In this document: piece after piece, positions 1 to 5,808 of the stretch | How the letters are laid out: every line of letters begins with the position of its first letter | Numbering within the stretch: the stretch's first letter is position 1 | NCBI GenBank assembly: GCA_937886445.1 | Contig: CALGBY010000081.1 | Span: 1 to 14,372, forward strand | From: an uncultured Clostridia bacterium | Lineage (GTDB): Bacteria > Bacillota > Clostridia > Christensenellales > Aristaeellaceae | Length of the DNA: 14,372 bases | Direction of reading: 5' to 3' | Made by a program: the position numbers and the translations under genes | Notes under the pieces: generated by a model | What the model was told of the DNA's origin: nothing | Database searches by the model: none | What the model saw: the letters and a program-made list of their open reading frames with translations, nothing else

Positions 1-47
1 ATACAGGTAAATCCACGAACCTACAAACTGGAGGTCATTACATATTG

Positions 48-200
48 TCTAAAATGAGGAATGTGAAGTTTCAAGCAGATTTTCCGTCAGTTCAAGGCGA
101 AGAACCGAAGGTATACTGGAGGTAAATCGAGGTTCGACAACGCAGAAATGACAGAAAAGATGCTGAAAATGCATCGTTTTGAATTTAGAAACACACCCTA
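48..200 (+). repeat. MITE-like element, copy 1 (left end degraded)
   Basis: Non-coding element of about 150 bp. Its right end (184-199) reads TTTAGAAACACACCCT. The reverse complement matches the left end of a second copy at 14320-14335 (AGGGTGTGTCTCTAAA) at 15 of 16 positions, so the family has terminal inverted repeats. The internal stretch 50-90 matches 14332-14372 at 40 of 41 positions. In this copy the outer eight or so left bases are changed and a CT is missing next to them, so the left end is damaged. The middle holds a hairpin (GAACC 102-106 with GGTTC 131-135) closing a 24-nt loop at 107-130. The element ends 12 bp after the stop of the ATPase gene. No open frame for a transposase is visible, so it would be non-autonomous. 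The parent family is not recognised. Confidence 0.7.
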
Positions 201-211
201 GTTGTTATACT

Positions 212-1513
212 TCAGATGATGTCCTGATCCAGCAGGTAATCGATCACACCAATGTGCAAAACTCCGTTTTCGTCATACCATCGTTTGCGGATATCGTGCC
301 GGACGATCATCTTGGGGAAGGAATCCCCCGTCAAAGTAAATGGTCTGCTTTCCGTTTCCGCCTTATCTTCATCCGGCATTGCAAAGGCGGATTGAATATA
401 GAATCGCCTGCCTCCCAGCGTAGCGACAAAATCGATCTCCCTCGCTGCCTGAATCGACCGTCCTTTGCTATCCCTTGCAGAGCCGAACACTACGCCGACA
501 TCCACCGCACAGCCGCGAATCACCAGATCGTTGTAGATAATGTTTTCCATGATATGCGTCATTTCCTGCTGTCTGAAGCCAATACGGGCATTACGAAGCC
601 CCACATCCTCGCAATAGTATTTATTGGGATAGTCAAAATAGTTTCTTCCTTTTACATCCCAGCGCTTACATGCATGGAACAAAAATGCATCATCCAGACA
701 GTCCATGTAACTTTTCACCGTGTTGGGTGAAACCGGTTCCTTGCCGCTCAGCTGCTGCTTACTGTTGAGTGCCTTTGCAACACCATTGGGATTGGTCAGC
801 GAACCAACAGAAGAACACAGCAGATCGAGGATATCAGCCAGCGCATCTCCTCGATGTATCTTTTTTCTTTCAACAATATCCTTCAAATACACTTCAGAAA
901 ACAGCGATTGCAGATAGTTCATTTTAGCCGCATCCGTTGGACGCGACAAGATCAGCGGCATCCCGCCATAGAAAGCATAGCTGTCAAATGCTTCGTACTT
1001 ATCTCCGCCCACTGCGGAATAGTATTCCGCAAAGCTCAAAGGATGCACACGTATTTCATCGCTGCGCCCCCTGAATTCCGTCAGGATATCCGAGGACAGC
1101 ATCTTTGAATTGCTGCCCGTCACGTAGATATCAAGATTCGGCAAAGACCGCAGATCGTTCAGGGCATCATAAAAGGTGATACGCTTTCCTTCGGGATTAT
1201 ATGGATTCTTCACCTCATCGGACATCTGGATCTCGTCAACGAAAAGATAAAACTTCTCGTAAGAACCTTCCACACGCTTCCGAACATCTTCCGCAAGCAG
1301 CAAAGGATTGCGGTACTTGATATCCCTGGTCAGGTCAAGCTCAAATGACAAAACATTCTTATCTTCCACGCCTTCACTTCTCAGATAATCCCTGAAAAGA
1401 TTCCGCAGCAAATAAGACTTTCCGCATCTGCGGATGCCGGTGATCACCTTCACCTGTCCATCCCACATGTACGAGATAAGGTGATTCAGATATCGGTCTC
1501 TTTTGATTTCCAT
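212..1513 (-). CDS. AAA_14 / DUF4143 family ATP-binding protein
   Basis: Predicted 433-residue cytoplasmic P-loop ATPase of the AAA_14 plus DUF4143 type. Members are very common in anaerobes, usually stand alone, and their cellular role is not firmly established. Visible motifs: Walker A GIRRCGKS (residues 26-33), Walker B FYLFVDEIQ (88-96), a sensor-like VTGSNSKML (131-139), and the RGRSDEI segment (148-154) before the DUF4143 part. The C-terminal end carries EIDFV (359-363) and RRFYIQSA (369-376), the region that resembles a PD-(D/E)XK nuclease fold in this family. The frame stays open further upstream to 1570, but the ATG at 1513 is chosen because it follows GGAGG by 5 nt. The extra 19 residues would be read from a palindrome in the leader. 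Length is normal and the gene looks intact. Two matching palindromes around its promoter suggest tight control, perhaps autoregulation; that is inference. Confidence 0.88.
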   Translation of the reverse strand: MEIKRDRYLNHLISYMWDGQVKVITGIRRCGKSYLLRNLFRDYLRSEGVEDKNVLSFELDLTRDIKYRNPLLLAEDVRKRVEGSYEKFYLFVDEIQMSDEVKNPYNPEGKRITFYDALNDLRSLPNLDIYVTGSNSKMLSSDILTEFRGRSDEIRVHPLSFAEYYSAVGGDKYEAFDSYAFYGGMPLILSRPTDAAKMNYLQSLFSEVYLKDIVERKKIHRGDALADILDLLCSSVGSLTNPNGVAKALNSKQQLSGKEPVSPNTVKSYMDCLDDAFLFHACKRWDVKGRNYFDYPNKYYCEDVGLRNARIGFRQQEMTHIMENIIYNDLVIRGCAVDVGVVFGSARDSKGRSIQAAREIDFVATLGGRRFYIQSAFAMPDEDKAETESRPFTLTGDSFPKMIVRHDIRKRWYDENGVLHIGVIDYLLDQDII

Positions 1514-1524
1514 GCCCGCCTCCA

Positions 1525-1560
1525 TTGAGAAGTTGCTTTGCAAAACAATCAACTTCTCAA
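1525..1560. promoter_or_regulatory. 36-bp palindrome at the ATPase transcript start and leader
   Basis: Half-sites TTGAGAAGTTG (1525-1535) and CAACTTCTCAA (1550-1560) are separated by 14 bp. The perfect pairing extends outward to 15 bp per arm (1521-1535 and 1550-1564). On the minus strand the palindrome begins at the expected transcription start of the ATPase gene and ends directly before its GGAGG ribosome binding site. In DNA it could be an operator. In RNA it would be a stable hairpin pressed against the Shine-Dalgarno site. It has the same half-site and the same spacer as the palindrome at 1602-1637. Confidence 0.75.
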
Positions 1561-1565
1561 TGGAT

Positions 1566-1594
1566 ATCATACCTCATCATTCTCGTAAAATCAA
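1566..1594 (-). promoter_or_regulatory. Probable promoter of the ATPase gene
   Basis: On the minus strand a -35 box TTGATT (1589-1594) and a -10 box TATGAT (1566-1571) are separated by exactly 17 bp. This is close to the vegetative sigma consensus (4 of 6 and 5 of 6 matches). Transcription would start near 1559, about 45 nt before the ATG. The two palindromes flank this promoter on both sides. Confidence 0.65.
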
Positions 1595-1601
1595 GTTTTC
1601 G

Positions 1602-1637
1602 TTGAGAACTTATTTCATTTATCAGGTAAGTTCTCAA
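1602..1637. promoter_or_regulatory. 36-bp palindrome upstream of the ATPase -35 box
   Basis: Half-sites TTGAGAACTTA (1602-1612) and TAAGTTCTCAA (1627-1637) are perfect inverted repeats separated by 14 bp. The half-site differs from the 1525-1560 palindrome at two of 11 positions, and the spacer length is identical although its sequence is not. Centre-to-centre distance between the two palindromes is 77 bp. It ends 7 bp upstream of the -35 box. It looks like a second operator of the same DNA-binding protein. Confidence 0.7.
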
Positions 1638-1882
1638 TGTTGCCTCTCTTATTCATCTCCTCCTTGATTGATATACACCCCACGCATCCTCCCCGGCACA
1701 GCAGAGTTCCCGATTCAAGGCACAGTTCTAAAGCGCGACACATACATTCAATACAAAATGGCCAGGAAGACCAACCTTCCCGGTCATTGATTCAGCTATT
1801 GCTCATTTCTCTATCAAATTCCTATTAACTCAGGTATCAAATGCAGATCAATCGAGGAAATCCTCATTCAGCTGCACACCAA

Positions 1883-2215
1883 ATAAATCGTGTTGAAAGG
1901 CTGAAACTGACAGCCGGTATGGTTATACAGCTCTGCAAGCGGAATCATCCTGTGAACACTGTCCACGATCTGCTCTGTCCGGTGATCGCGGCAGGCATAA
2001 CAGGGTCGGATCGGTTCGTCACCCTGCAGCAGCACATAATCGCATCCCCGGGTATCGATGGACAGACTGTCAATATGAGAAAAGGATTTCTTTGCTGCCT
2101 GGATCCCGTTGATCACGTGCTGCTCCAACGCGTCAATGCCCCAGACAAGGTGACCATCCTGTTCCGTAACACCATTGGGGAAGCGGTAGACCTCGCAGGT
2201 CTGCAGTTCACCTGA
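1883..2215 (-). pseudogene. rhaB: Rhamnulokinase (RhaB) remnant, truncated at both ends
   Basis: The minus strand encodes about 110 residues that read like the N-terminal FGGY-kinase domain of L-rhamnulokinase: EVYRFPNG, then DGHLVWGIDAL, IDTRGCDYVLL, YACRDHRTE, then IPLAELYNHTG and FQPFNTIY. Rhamnulokinases are nearly 500 residues long. Here the first conserved block (the phosphate-binding DxGASSGR) is not visible, and the frame stops right after FNTIY, so the sugar-binding and second ATP-binding parts are missing. The normally conserved Trp in the IDTWGVD block is Arg. The containing frame runs 1868-2296. I see no convincing continuation in other frames. The stretch from 1638 to 1882 holds nothing I can identify. 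The fragment is a relic of a rhamnose catabolic gene and is not expected to be functional. Confidence 0.75.
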
Positions 2216-2281
2216 TCTGCTATAGTGGAGATTTTGAAACAGAGAACCATGATGCGTTTCAGGAGATAATTGGAATAACCG

Positions 2282-2321
2282 CATAATAACCAACACAAGT
2301 ATTGACGTGCTGGTTATTATG
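2282..2321. promoter_or_regulatory. Palindrome overlapping the peptide-gene promoter
   Basis: Arms of 15 bp, CATAATAACCAACAC (2282-2296) and GTGCTGGTTATTATG (2307-2321), pair at 14 of 15 positions around a 10-bp centre. The right arm covers part of the -35 box and the spacer of the plus-strand promoter at 2303-2332, an arrangement typical of a repressor site. No T-run follows the right arm, so a terminator is less likely. Confidence 0.55.
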
Positions 2322-2332
2322 GGGTTATAATT
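2303..2332 (+). promoter_or_regulatory. Probable promoter of the leader-peptide genes
   Basis: TTGACG (2303-2308, 5 of 6 to consensus) and TATAAT (2327-2332, perfect) are separated by 18 bp. Transcription would begin near 2340, giving a leader of about 165 nt before the first peptide gene. The leader contains a perfect 14-bp palindrome GCCTTTCGAAAGGC (2372-2385). It also has a ribosome-binding-like AAAGGAG just before that, with no start codon at a usable distance. Confidence 0.65.
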
Positions 2333-2503
2333 GTGATGTTGAAAAATATATTATAAACTAAAGGAGAAAAAGCCTTTCGAAAGGCCCGATAGCCATTGTG
2401 ATTTTTCCTTCGTATAAAGTAATGAACTGATGATGCCGGAACAGAAGGTATCTATCAGGATATGACAGAGAAAAAATTTCAACAATATGAAAGGAGAGAA
2501 AGT

Positions 2504-2728
2504 ATGAAAAGCAGGAAAGGTGAAACAGGATTGAATGAAGCAATGCCGGAGAAGGTGGAACTGGATGATGCGATGATGGAGCATATTAACGGAGGAAACA
2601 GTTGGCAATTACCCGACAATAAAGTTGCGTATGAAGATGGTAAGGGCCAAGTCCTCGTATTGGATCCTTCAACCAGAGAGATTGTAGTATTTCCGAACAG
2701 AGATGAATACTACAAAGTATACGAATAA
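2504..2728 (+). CDS. Double-glycine leader peptide, 74 aa
   Basis: Small protein with a leader resembling those of secreted or modified peptides: an acidic, amphipathic segment VELDDAMMEHINGG (residues 18-31) ending in Gly-Gly. If cut after the Gly pair it would release a core of about 43 residues that has no Cys, is rich in charged and aromatic residues, and ends DEYYKVYE. The ATG at 2504 is chosen because AAGGAG lies about 8 nt upstream. An in-frame ATG at 2462 has no such site. Gly-Gly leaders are normally removed by PCAT-type ABC exporters with a C39 peptidase, but none lies in this window. The core is not recognised, so the product (bacteriocin, signalling peptide or other) is open. It is followed by a second gene of the same type and probably shares its transcript. 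Confidence 0.7.
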   Translation: MKSRKGETGLNEAMPEKVELDDAMMEHINGGNSWQLPDNKVAYEDGKGQVLVLDPSTREIVVFPNRDEYYKVYE

Positions 2729-2766
2729 AAGTCAATCACGGTAAAATCCATAATGGAAAGGTGAAA

Positions 2767-2798
2767 GTTTGAAAAATGTGTTCGGCCATTTTTCAAAC
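2767..2798 (+). terminator. Hairpin between the two leader-peptide genes
   Basis: Perfect 12-bp inverted repeat, GTTTGAAAAATG (2767-2778) and CATTTTTCAAAC (2787-2798), with an 8-nt loop. No T-run follows, so it is a poor intrinsic terminator. It may be an attenuator or processing site that sets different levels of the two peptides, or a decayed terminator. Confidence 0.4.
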
Positions 2799-2836
2799 AG
2801 CCCATTGGTGCCTCTTCCGGAGGGCGGACCATAAAT

Positions 2837-3082
2837 ATGAAAAGCAGCGAAAATAAGTTCAATGAACTGACAAATGATAGTTTGGAATATGTCAGCGGAG
2901 GAAATGAGCCGCGTCCGCCGCTCCCCGAAATTGAACAGCCTTATATCCCTGAGGAGCATATTGAACATTTTATGCGTTGTAAAAACTGCGGTTATCTGGA
3001 AGAATATTACGGTCTGTTTTTTGACGTTTCTTTTATGTGCCCGCAGTGCGGAGCCTCGGGTTCATGGGTACCGGAAGAATAA
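2837..3082 (+). CDS. Double-glycine leader peptide with CxxC-CxxC core, 81 aa
   Basis: The N-terminus MKSSENKFNELTNDSLEYVSGG follows the usual Gly-Gly leader pattern (ELxxDxLExVxGG), with Gly-Gly at residues 21-22. The core starts with a Pro-rich acidic stretch and then has two knuckles, CKNCG (48-52) and CPQCG (68-72), spaced like a small zinc ribbon or rubredoxin-like metal site. Like the upstream peptide it begins MKS. The ATG at 2837 has GGAGG (2819-2823) 13 nt upstream, an unusually long spacing, and a short CCTC/GAGG pairing could cover that site. No upstream alternative start exists in frame. A zinc-binding core behind an export-type leader is uncommon. The alternative is a cytoplasmic zinc-ribbon protein whose GG is coincidental. 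I favour the leader reading because a second such gene lies directly upstream. Confidence 0.7.
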   Translation: MKSSENKFNELTNDSLEYVSGGNEPRPPLPEIEQPYIPEEHIEHFMRCKNCGYLEEYYGLFFDVSFMCPQCGASGSWVPEE

Positions 3083-3154
3083 TCAAACGGGCAGGAGGGG
3101 GTGACTGACCCCCATTCCGCTTACCGCACCGTGCGTACCGTTCGATGCACGGCG
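3083..3154 (-). mobile_element. Probable group II intron 3' end (domains V and VI), remnant
   Basis: Read on the minus strand, 3154 to 3124 folds like intron domain V: GCCGTGC pairs with GCACGGT, a two-base AC bulge follows the distal strand, and a short upper stem AUC/GGU carries a four-base GAAC loop. It is followed by a GGGGGT/ACCCCC hairpin (3097-3113), as domain VI would be, then TCCTGCCCG near the expected 3' splice end. The resemblance is to bacterial group II introns by memory of their domain V; I could not run a covariance model. No reverse transcriptase or maturase frame is present upstream, so it can only be a remnant or the end of an ORF-less intron. It abuts the stop codon of the second peptide gene. 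Confidence 0.45.
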
Positions 3155-3177
3155 TATCGGGGGCAGGCAAATCAAAT

Positions 3178-3231
3178 AGACTCGTATGCCGGGGGAGTTC
3201 AAAGAACCCTGTGCATACGAGTCTTTTGTTT
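3178..3231 (+). terminator. Strong intrinsic terminator after the peptide genes
   Basis: Perfect 12-bp stem AGACTCGTATGC (3178-3189) with GCATACGAGTCT (3213-3224). It encloses a second stem (GTTC/GAAC with GGG/CCT around an AAA loop) and is followed by TTTTGTTTG. It would stop plus-strand transcription coming from the leader-peptide genes. On the minus strand it lies just upstream of the putative intron remnant. Confidence 0.7.
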
Positions 3232-3755
3232 GTTATGGCTCTCGTTACAGTTCCTGTCCTGATCGTGAACCGGTTCCTTCTTTGCACGCAATGCCTGAAA
3301 GGACCTTATTCGCGGCAGCGCCCCCGATCCCGTTTGAGCAGAGCAGTAATAACCGTATAAGGCTTACATAAGTGTCCGAAGGGCAATCGTGACCTGCCAC
3401 CGAAATTTACCGAAATTTTCTCTGCTTGCCCGGATTTGTTGATCAGCTGAGGACGATTTTGTTAACCGGCCGGTTCATCGCGTTAGCCGGAAACAGATCA
3501 AAAAGAGCAAAAACCTTTGCGATGCTTCATTTTTCCCTTTTTAAGTGTAACATGAAGGCTTTCCATATTCGAGCATGGCTGCAATCAATTCCCCGGCAAA
3601 CGAAAATATCTTTCACCGGGGGCATGACAGGATGGTCCATACCGGGTAAGACGGAACACCGCTGATATTTGCGTTGACCGGGTATTGATCGTAAAAGCAG
3701 ATGAGACCTCCCCTCAGGATCAATACATCAAAGACAAGCACGACAGGACAAAAAA
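3232..3755. other. Non-coding spacer, nothing convincing
   Basis: About 520 bases without a supportable gene. Small open frames exist but have no ribosome binding site and no recognisable motifs. Visible details are a tandem 10-bp duplication ACCGAAATTT (3399-3418) and a 12-bp palindrome AACCGGCCGGTT (3464-3475). It separates the convergent ends of the plus-strand peptide genes and the minus-strand NlpC/P60 operon and may contain remnants too decayed to name. Confidence 0.5.
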
Positions 3756-5114
3756 TCAGGGAATGGAAATCAGTCTTGTCAGGCTGTCCAGCCAGGTCAG
3801 ACCGCTCTTCCGGCGTACCAGCAGGCTGTTGACCACCATGGAATTCACACTCAGTACGCTGCCTGTTTCCATGTCCTCCGGTGCAAAGCTGCCCACCGAG
3901 CTGATCACATACGGTATATTGTCCCGCGTTCCCAAATAGATCATAATGTGTCCAGGGAAATAAACGGGACTGCCCGGAGTCAAAGCAGCAAGAGCTGCCA
4001 TTTTTTCTTCCGTGGAAGCATTTTCCACATCGATGATCTTTGCCAGGGATGTACGGGACTGCGGGCCTGCTGTGCGATCCATTTCGATGCCGAAACACAG
4101 CCAGATCTCACGGACAATACCGGAACAGTCGTTGGAAAGGTCCAGCCCCGCCCAGCCATACCGGTCCCCCAGCAGTTTGAAGGCCTGTGTCAGCACATTA
4201 CGGGAAGTATAATCCAAATAGCCGATCTGTACATCCGCGCTCATCGGGATCAGTACCACCCGGTCTTCGATCATGCCATCCGCGTCCCGGGCAGGCAGCT
4301 TTACGGCATAGCTATTGAAGGTTGCCCTGCCGGAAACAGATTCCGGCGTTTCCTCTACCGTCAGCAGCGGCATTCTTGTGCCCATGGGCAGCACAATACC
4401 GGACAATCCTTCGTTGCCTCTGTCCACATTCAGCCGCAGTTCACGGCCGGTGACCAGCAAAAAATCACCTTTTTGCTGACGGGCCAGCCATTCGCCCCGG
4501 GATGAGCACAGCGCGATTTTTTCCTTTTCCACCCATCCGCCAAAGCCGTAGAACCAGACGAAGTACCATTCTCCGTCCCTGCTCTCATGTACAACTAATA
4601 CCGGCAGAAAAGGCATGCACTCGCTTTGGACCAGCTTGTCGTAAAACAGATCATTTTCTGTTTCACCGGCAAAATCATTGGTGGGAAGAGCCCGCAGACT
4701 GGCTCTGGCCACCGAGTAGCCGTAGCGTATGTTCAGTGCGCCGGGGATTCCATCCACATTGGCGTTGTCCAGCAGTGTGTCCAGATATTCCTGTGTGACC
4801 GGTGCTCCGTTCTGAAAGCATTCCTCCGGTTTCTTGCTTCCCAGTGCGAGAATATCATTCCTCAGCTGGTCAGCGTTCAGTTCATCCGCCCTTTGCAGCA
4901 AACGGAGGGAATCGTTTTCAGGCAGCGCGTCGATCTGTTCACGAGTAAGCAGCAGCCGGTCTCCTTCCTCACCGGCCCAGTAATCCGCGTTCAGCATGTC
5001 CGGTGTTACATGATCAGCAAGACGCACATAATCTGACATTTCCGCCTCCGAAAAAAGTGATACCGCCATAAGCAGAACCGTAAACCAAACGAATATGTAT
5101 TTTCTGAATCTCAT
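3756..5114 (-). CDS. Secreted SH3 / NlpC-P60 cell-wall peptidase
   Basis: 452-residue exported protein, probably a gamma-D-glutamyl or related endopeptidase acting on peptidoglycan peptides. The start at 5114 has AGGAGG 7 nt upstream and begins a typical signal peptide (MRFRKYIFVWFTVLLMAVSLFSEAE); the frame stays open for 23 more codons without a comparable site. A middle region (about 130-290) fits bacterial SH3 domains, with GYSVARASLRALPT and later VWFYGFGGWVE. The C-terminal catalytic domain carries GDRYGWAGLDLSNDCSGI with nucleophile Cys330, and GHIMIYLG with His389. The third catalytic position, usually polar and often His, falls in PYVISSVGSF, where I see Ser. Family architecture matches the YkfC-like SH3-NlpC/P60 enzymes. 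It is the last gene of a minus-strand operon, 55 bp behind a membrane protein gene. Family call is firm; substrate is inferred. Confidence 0.85.
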   Translation of the reverse strand: MRFRKYIFVWFTVLLMAVSLFSEAEMSDYVRLADHVTPDMLNADYWAGEEGDRLLLTREQIDALPENDSLRLLQRADELNADQLRNDILALGSKKPEECFQNGAPVTQEYLDTLLDNANVDGIPGALNIRYGYSVARASLRALPTNDFAGETENDLFYDKLVQSECMPFLPVLVVHESRDGEWYFVWFYGFGGWVEKEKIALCSSRGEWLARQQKGDFLLVTGRELRLNVDRGNEGLSGIVLPMGTRMPLLTVEETPESVSGRATFNSYAVKLPARDADGMIEDRVVLIPMSADVQIGYLDYTSRNVLTQAFKLLGDRYGWAGLDLSNDCSGIVREIWLCFGIEMDRTAGPQSRTSLAKIIDVENASTEEKMAALAALTPGSPVYFPGHIMIYLGTRDNIPYVISSVGSFAPEDMETGSVLSVNSMVVNSLLVRRKSGLTWLDSLTRLISIP

Positions 5115-5169
5115 ATTGACTCCTCCTGAACAATTTTTGGGGACCGGTCTTCGGGAACGCCTGAAATCG

Positions 5170-5808
5170 TTATCCGGAATCATTTCGCGGTTTTTTTGTT
5201 TTCCAGCAGCTCAGCATTTTCCCGTTCTGATCACAGCATTGAAGCGCATCCAGACGGCGGAAGCTCTTTCTGAACAGATCCAAACGATTATCATGGATAA
5301 AACAGAAGATGATGCTCTTCTCGAAAAAAATCTCGAAAAGCATATCAAGAATGGCTGCCATCACCATGGCGGTAACAGAAGAAACGATGCCGAACCATCC
5401 GTAATGCTTACCCAACACCATGAAAATGAATATTGCCAGTCCCAGCATTGCAAAAAGAAGCCATGCCACATGATCGGACCGGTTCTCTTCATCTCTTCTG
5501 AAATACCTGTTTTCCAAACCGGTTTTGTAAGCATGAAGCAATTGATCGGGAGCATAATCCTGATAATCATCGATGGTGATGGCATAGACAACATCAAATT
5601 CTTCCGGAATGATGCACATATTGCGTGACATCCGTTCAATCGTTTCCGCGGAAATCACAGGACGGACCGGAGTACTTTGCTGTTTGTCCAGAATCTCTTC
5701 AGCCTTGTCAAAGCGAAGATACAAGGTAGCGGTACCTTTTTCCGTATCAAAGTCGCAGATATCACTGATGTTTTCAATTCGCCGGAGGGTCCGTTTACTG
5801 ATCTTCAT
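5170..5808 (-). CDS. Membrane protein, short paralog of upstream gene (unknown family)
   Basis: 212-residue protein that aligns along its whole length with the N-terminal part of the product of the gene before it. Shared patterns include SKR-(8)-I, FD-EKG-AT, RP--PVIS---I, IP-EF, DY--Y--QLL-A, VEN/LEN-Y, and a -YGW-G motif after the first membrane segment. Residues 1-112 look cytoplasmic and soluble. Two membrane segments follow (about 113-133 and 140-162), then a basic tail FRKSFRRLDAL like the RHDLRRFQGI of the partner. It lacks the last four membrane segments of the paralog. The start at 5808 overlaps the upstream gene by 14 nt, which suggests translational coupling; the ribosome binding site itself (AAAGGGG) is rather distant. 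I do not recognise the family and assign no function. Confidence 0.75.
   Translation of the reverse strand: MKISKRTLRRIENISDICDFDTEKGTATLYLRFDKAEEILDKQQSTPVRPVISAETIERMSRNMCIIPEEFDVVYAITIDDYQDYAPDQLLHAYKTGLENRYFRRDEENRSDHVAWLLFAMLGLAIFIFMVLGKHYGWFGIVSSVTAMVMAAILDMLFEIFFEKSIIFCFIHDNRLDLFRKSFRRLDALQCCDQNGKMLSCWKTKKPRNDSG

Noticed and set aside
1..40. Possible third copy of the repeat core at the left edge
   Set aside because: Only AGGTAAATC and a nearby GAACC are shared with the core at 107-135. The rest does not align, so this is not distinguishable from chance.
179..730. Plus-strand open frame of 183 codons opposite the ATPase
   Set aside because: Antisense to a gene with clear Walker motifs. 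It has no ribosome binding site, no recognisable motif, and starts inside the repeat element.
3426..3665. Plus-strand frame of 79 codons in the spacer
   Set aside because: No ribosome binding site, composition unlike a protein, and no homologue recognised. It lies downstream of the terminator.
3613..4098. Minus-strand open frame of 161 codons overlapping the NlpC/P60 gene
   Set aside because: It is in another frame of the C-terminal part of the peptidase. The translation is rich in Cys, His and Gly and has no motif.
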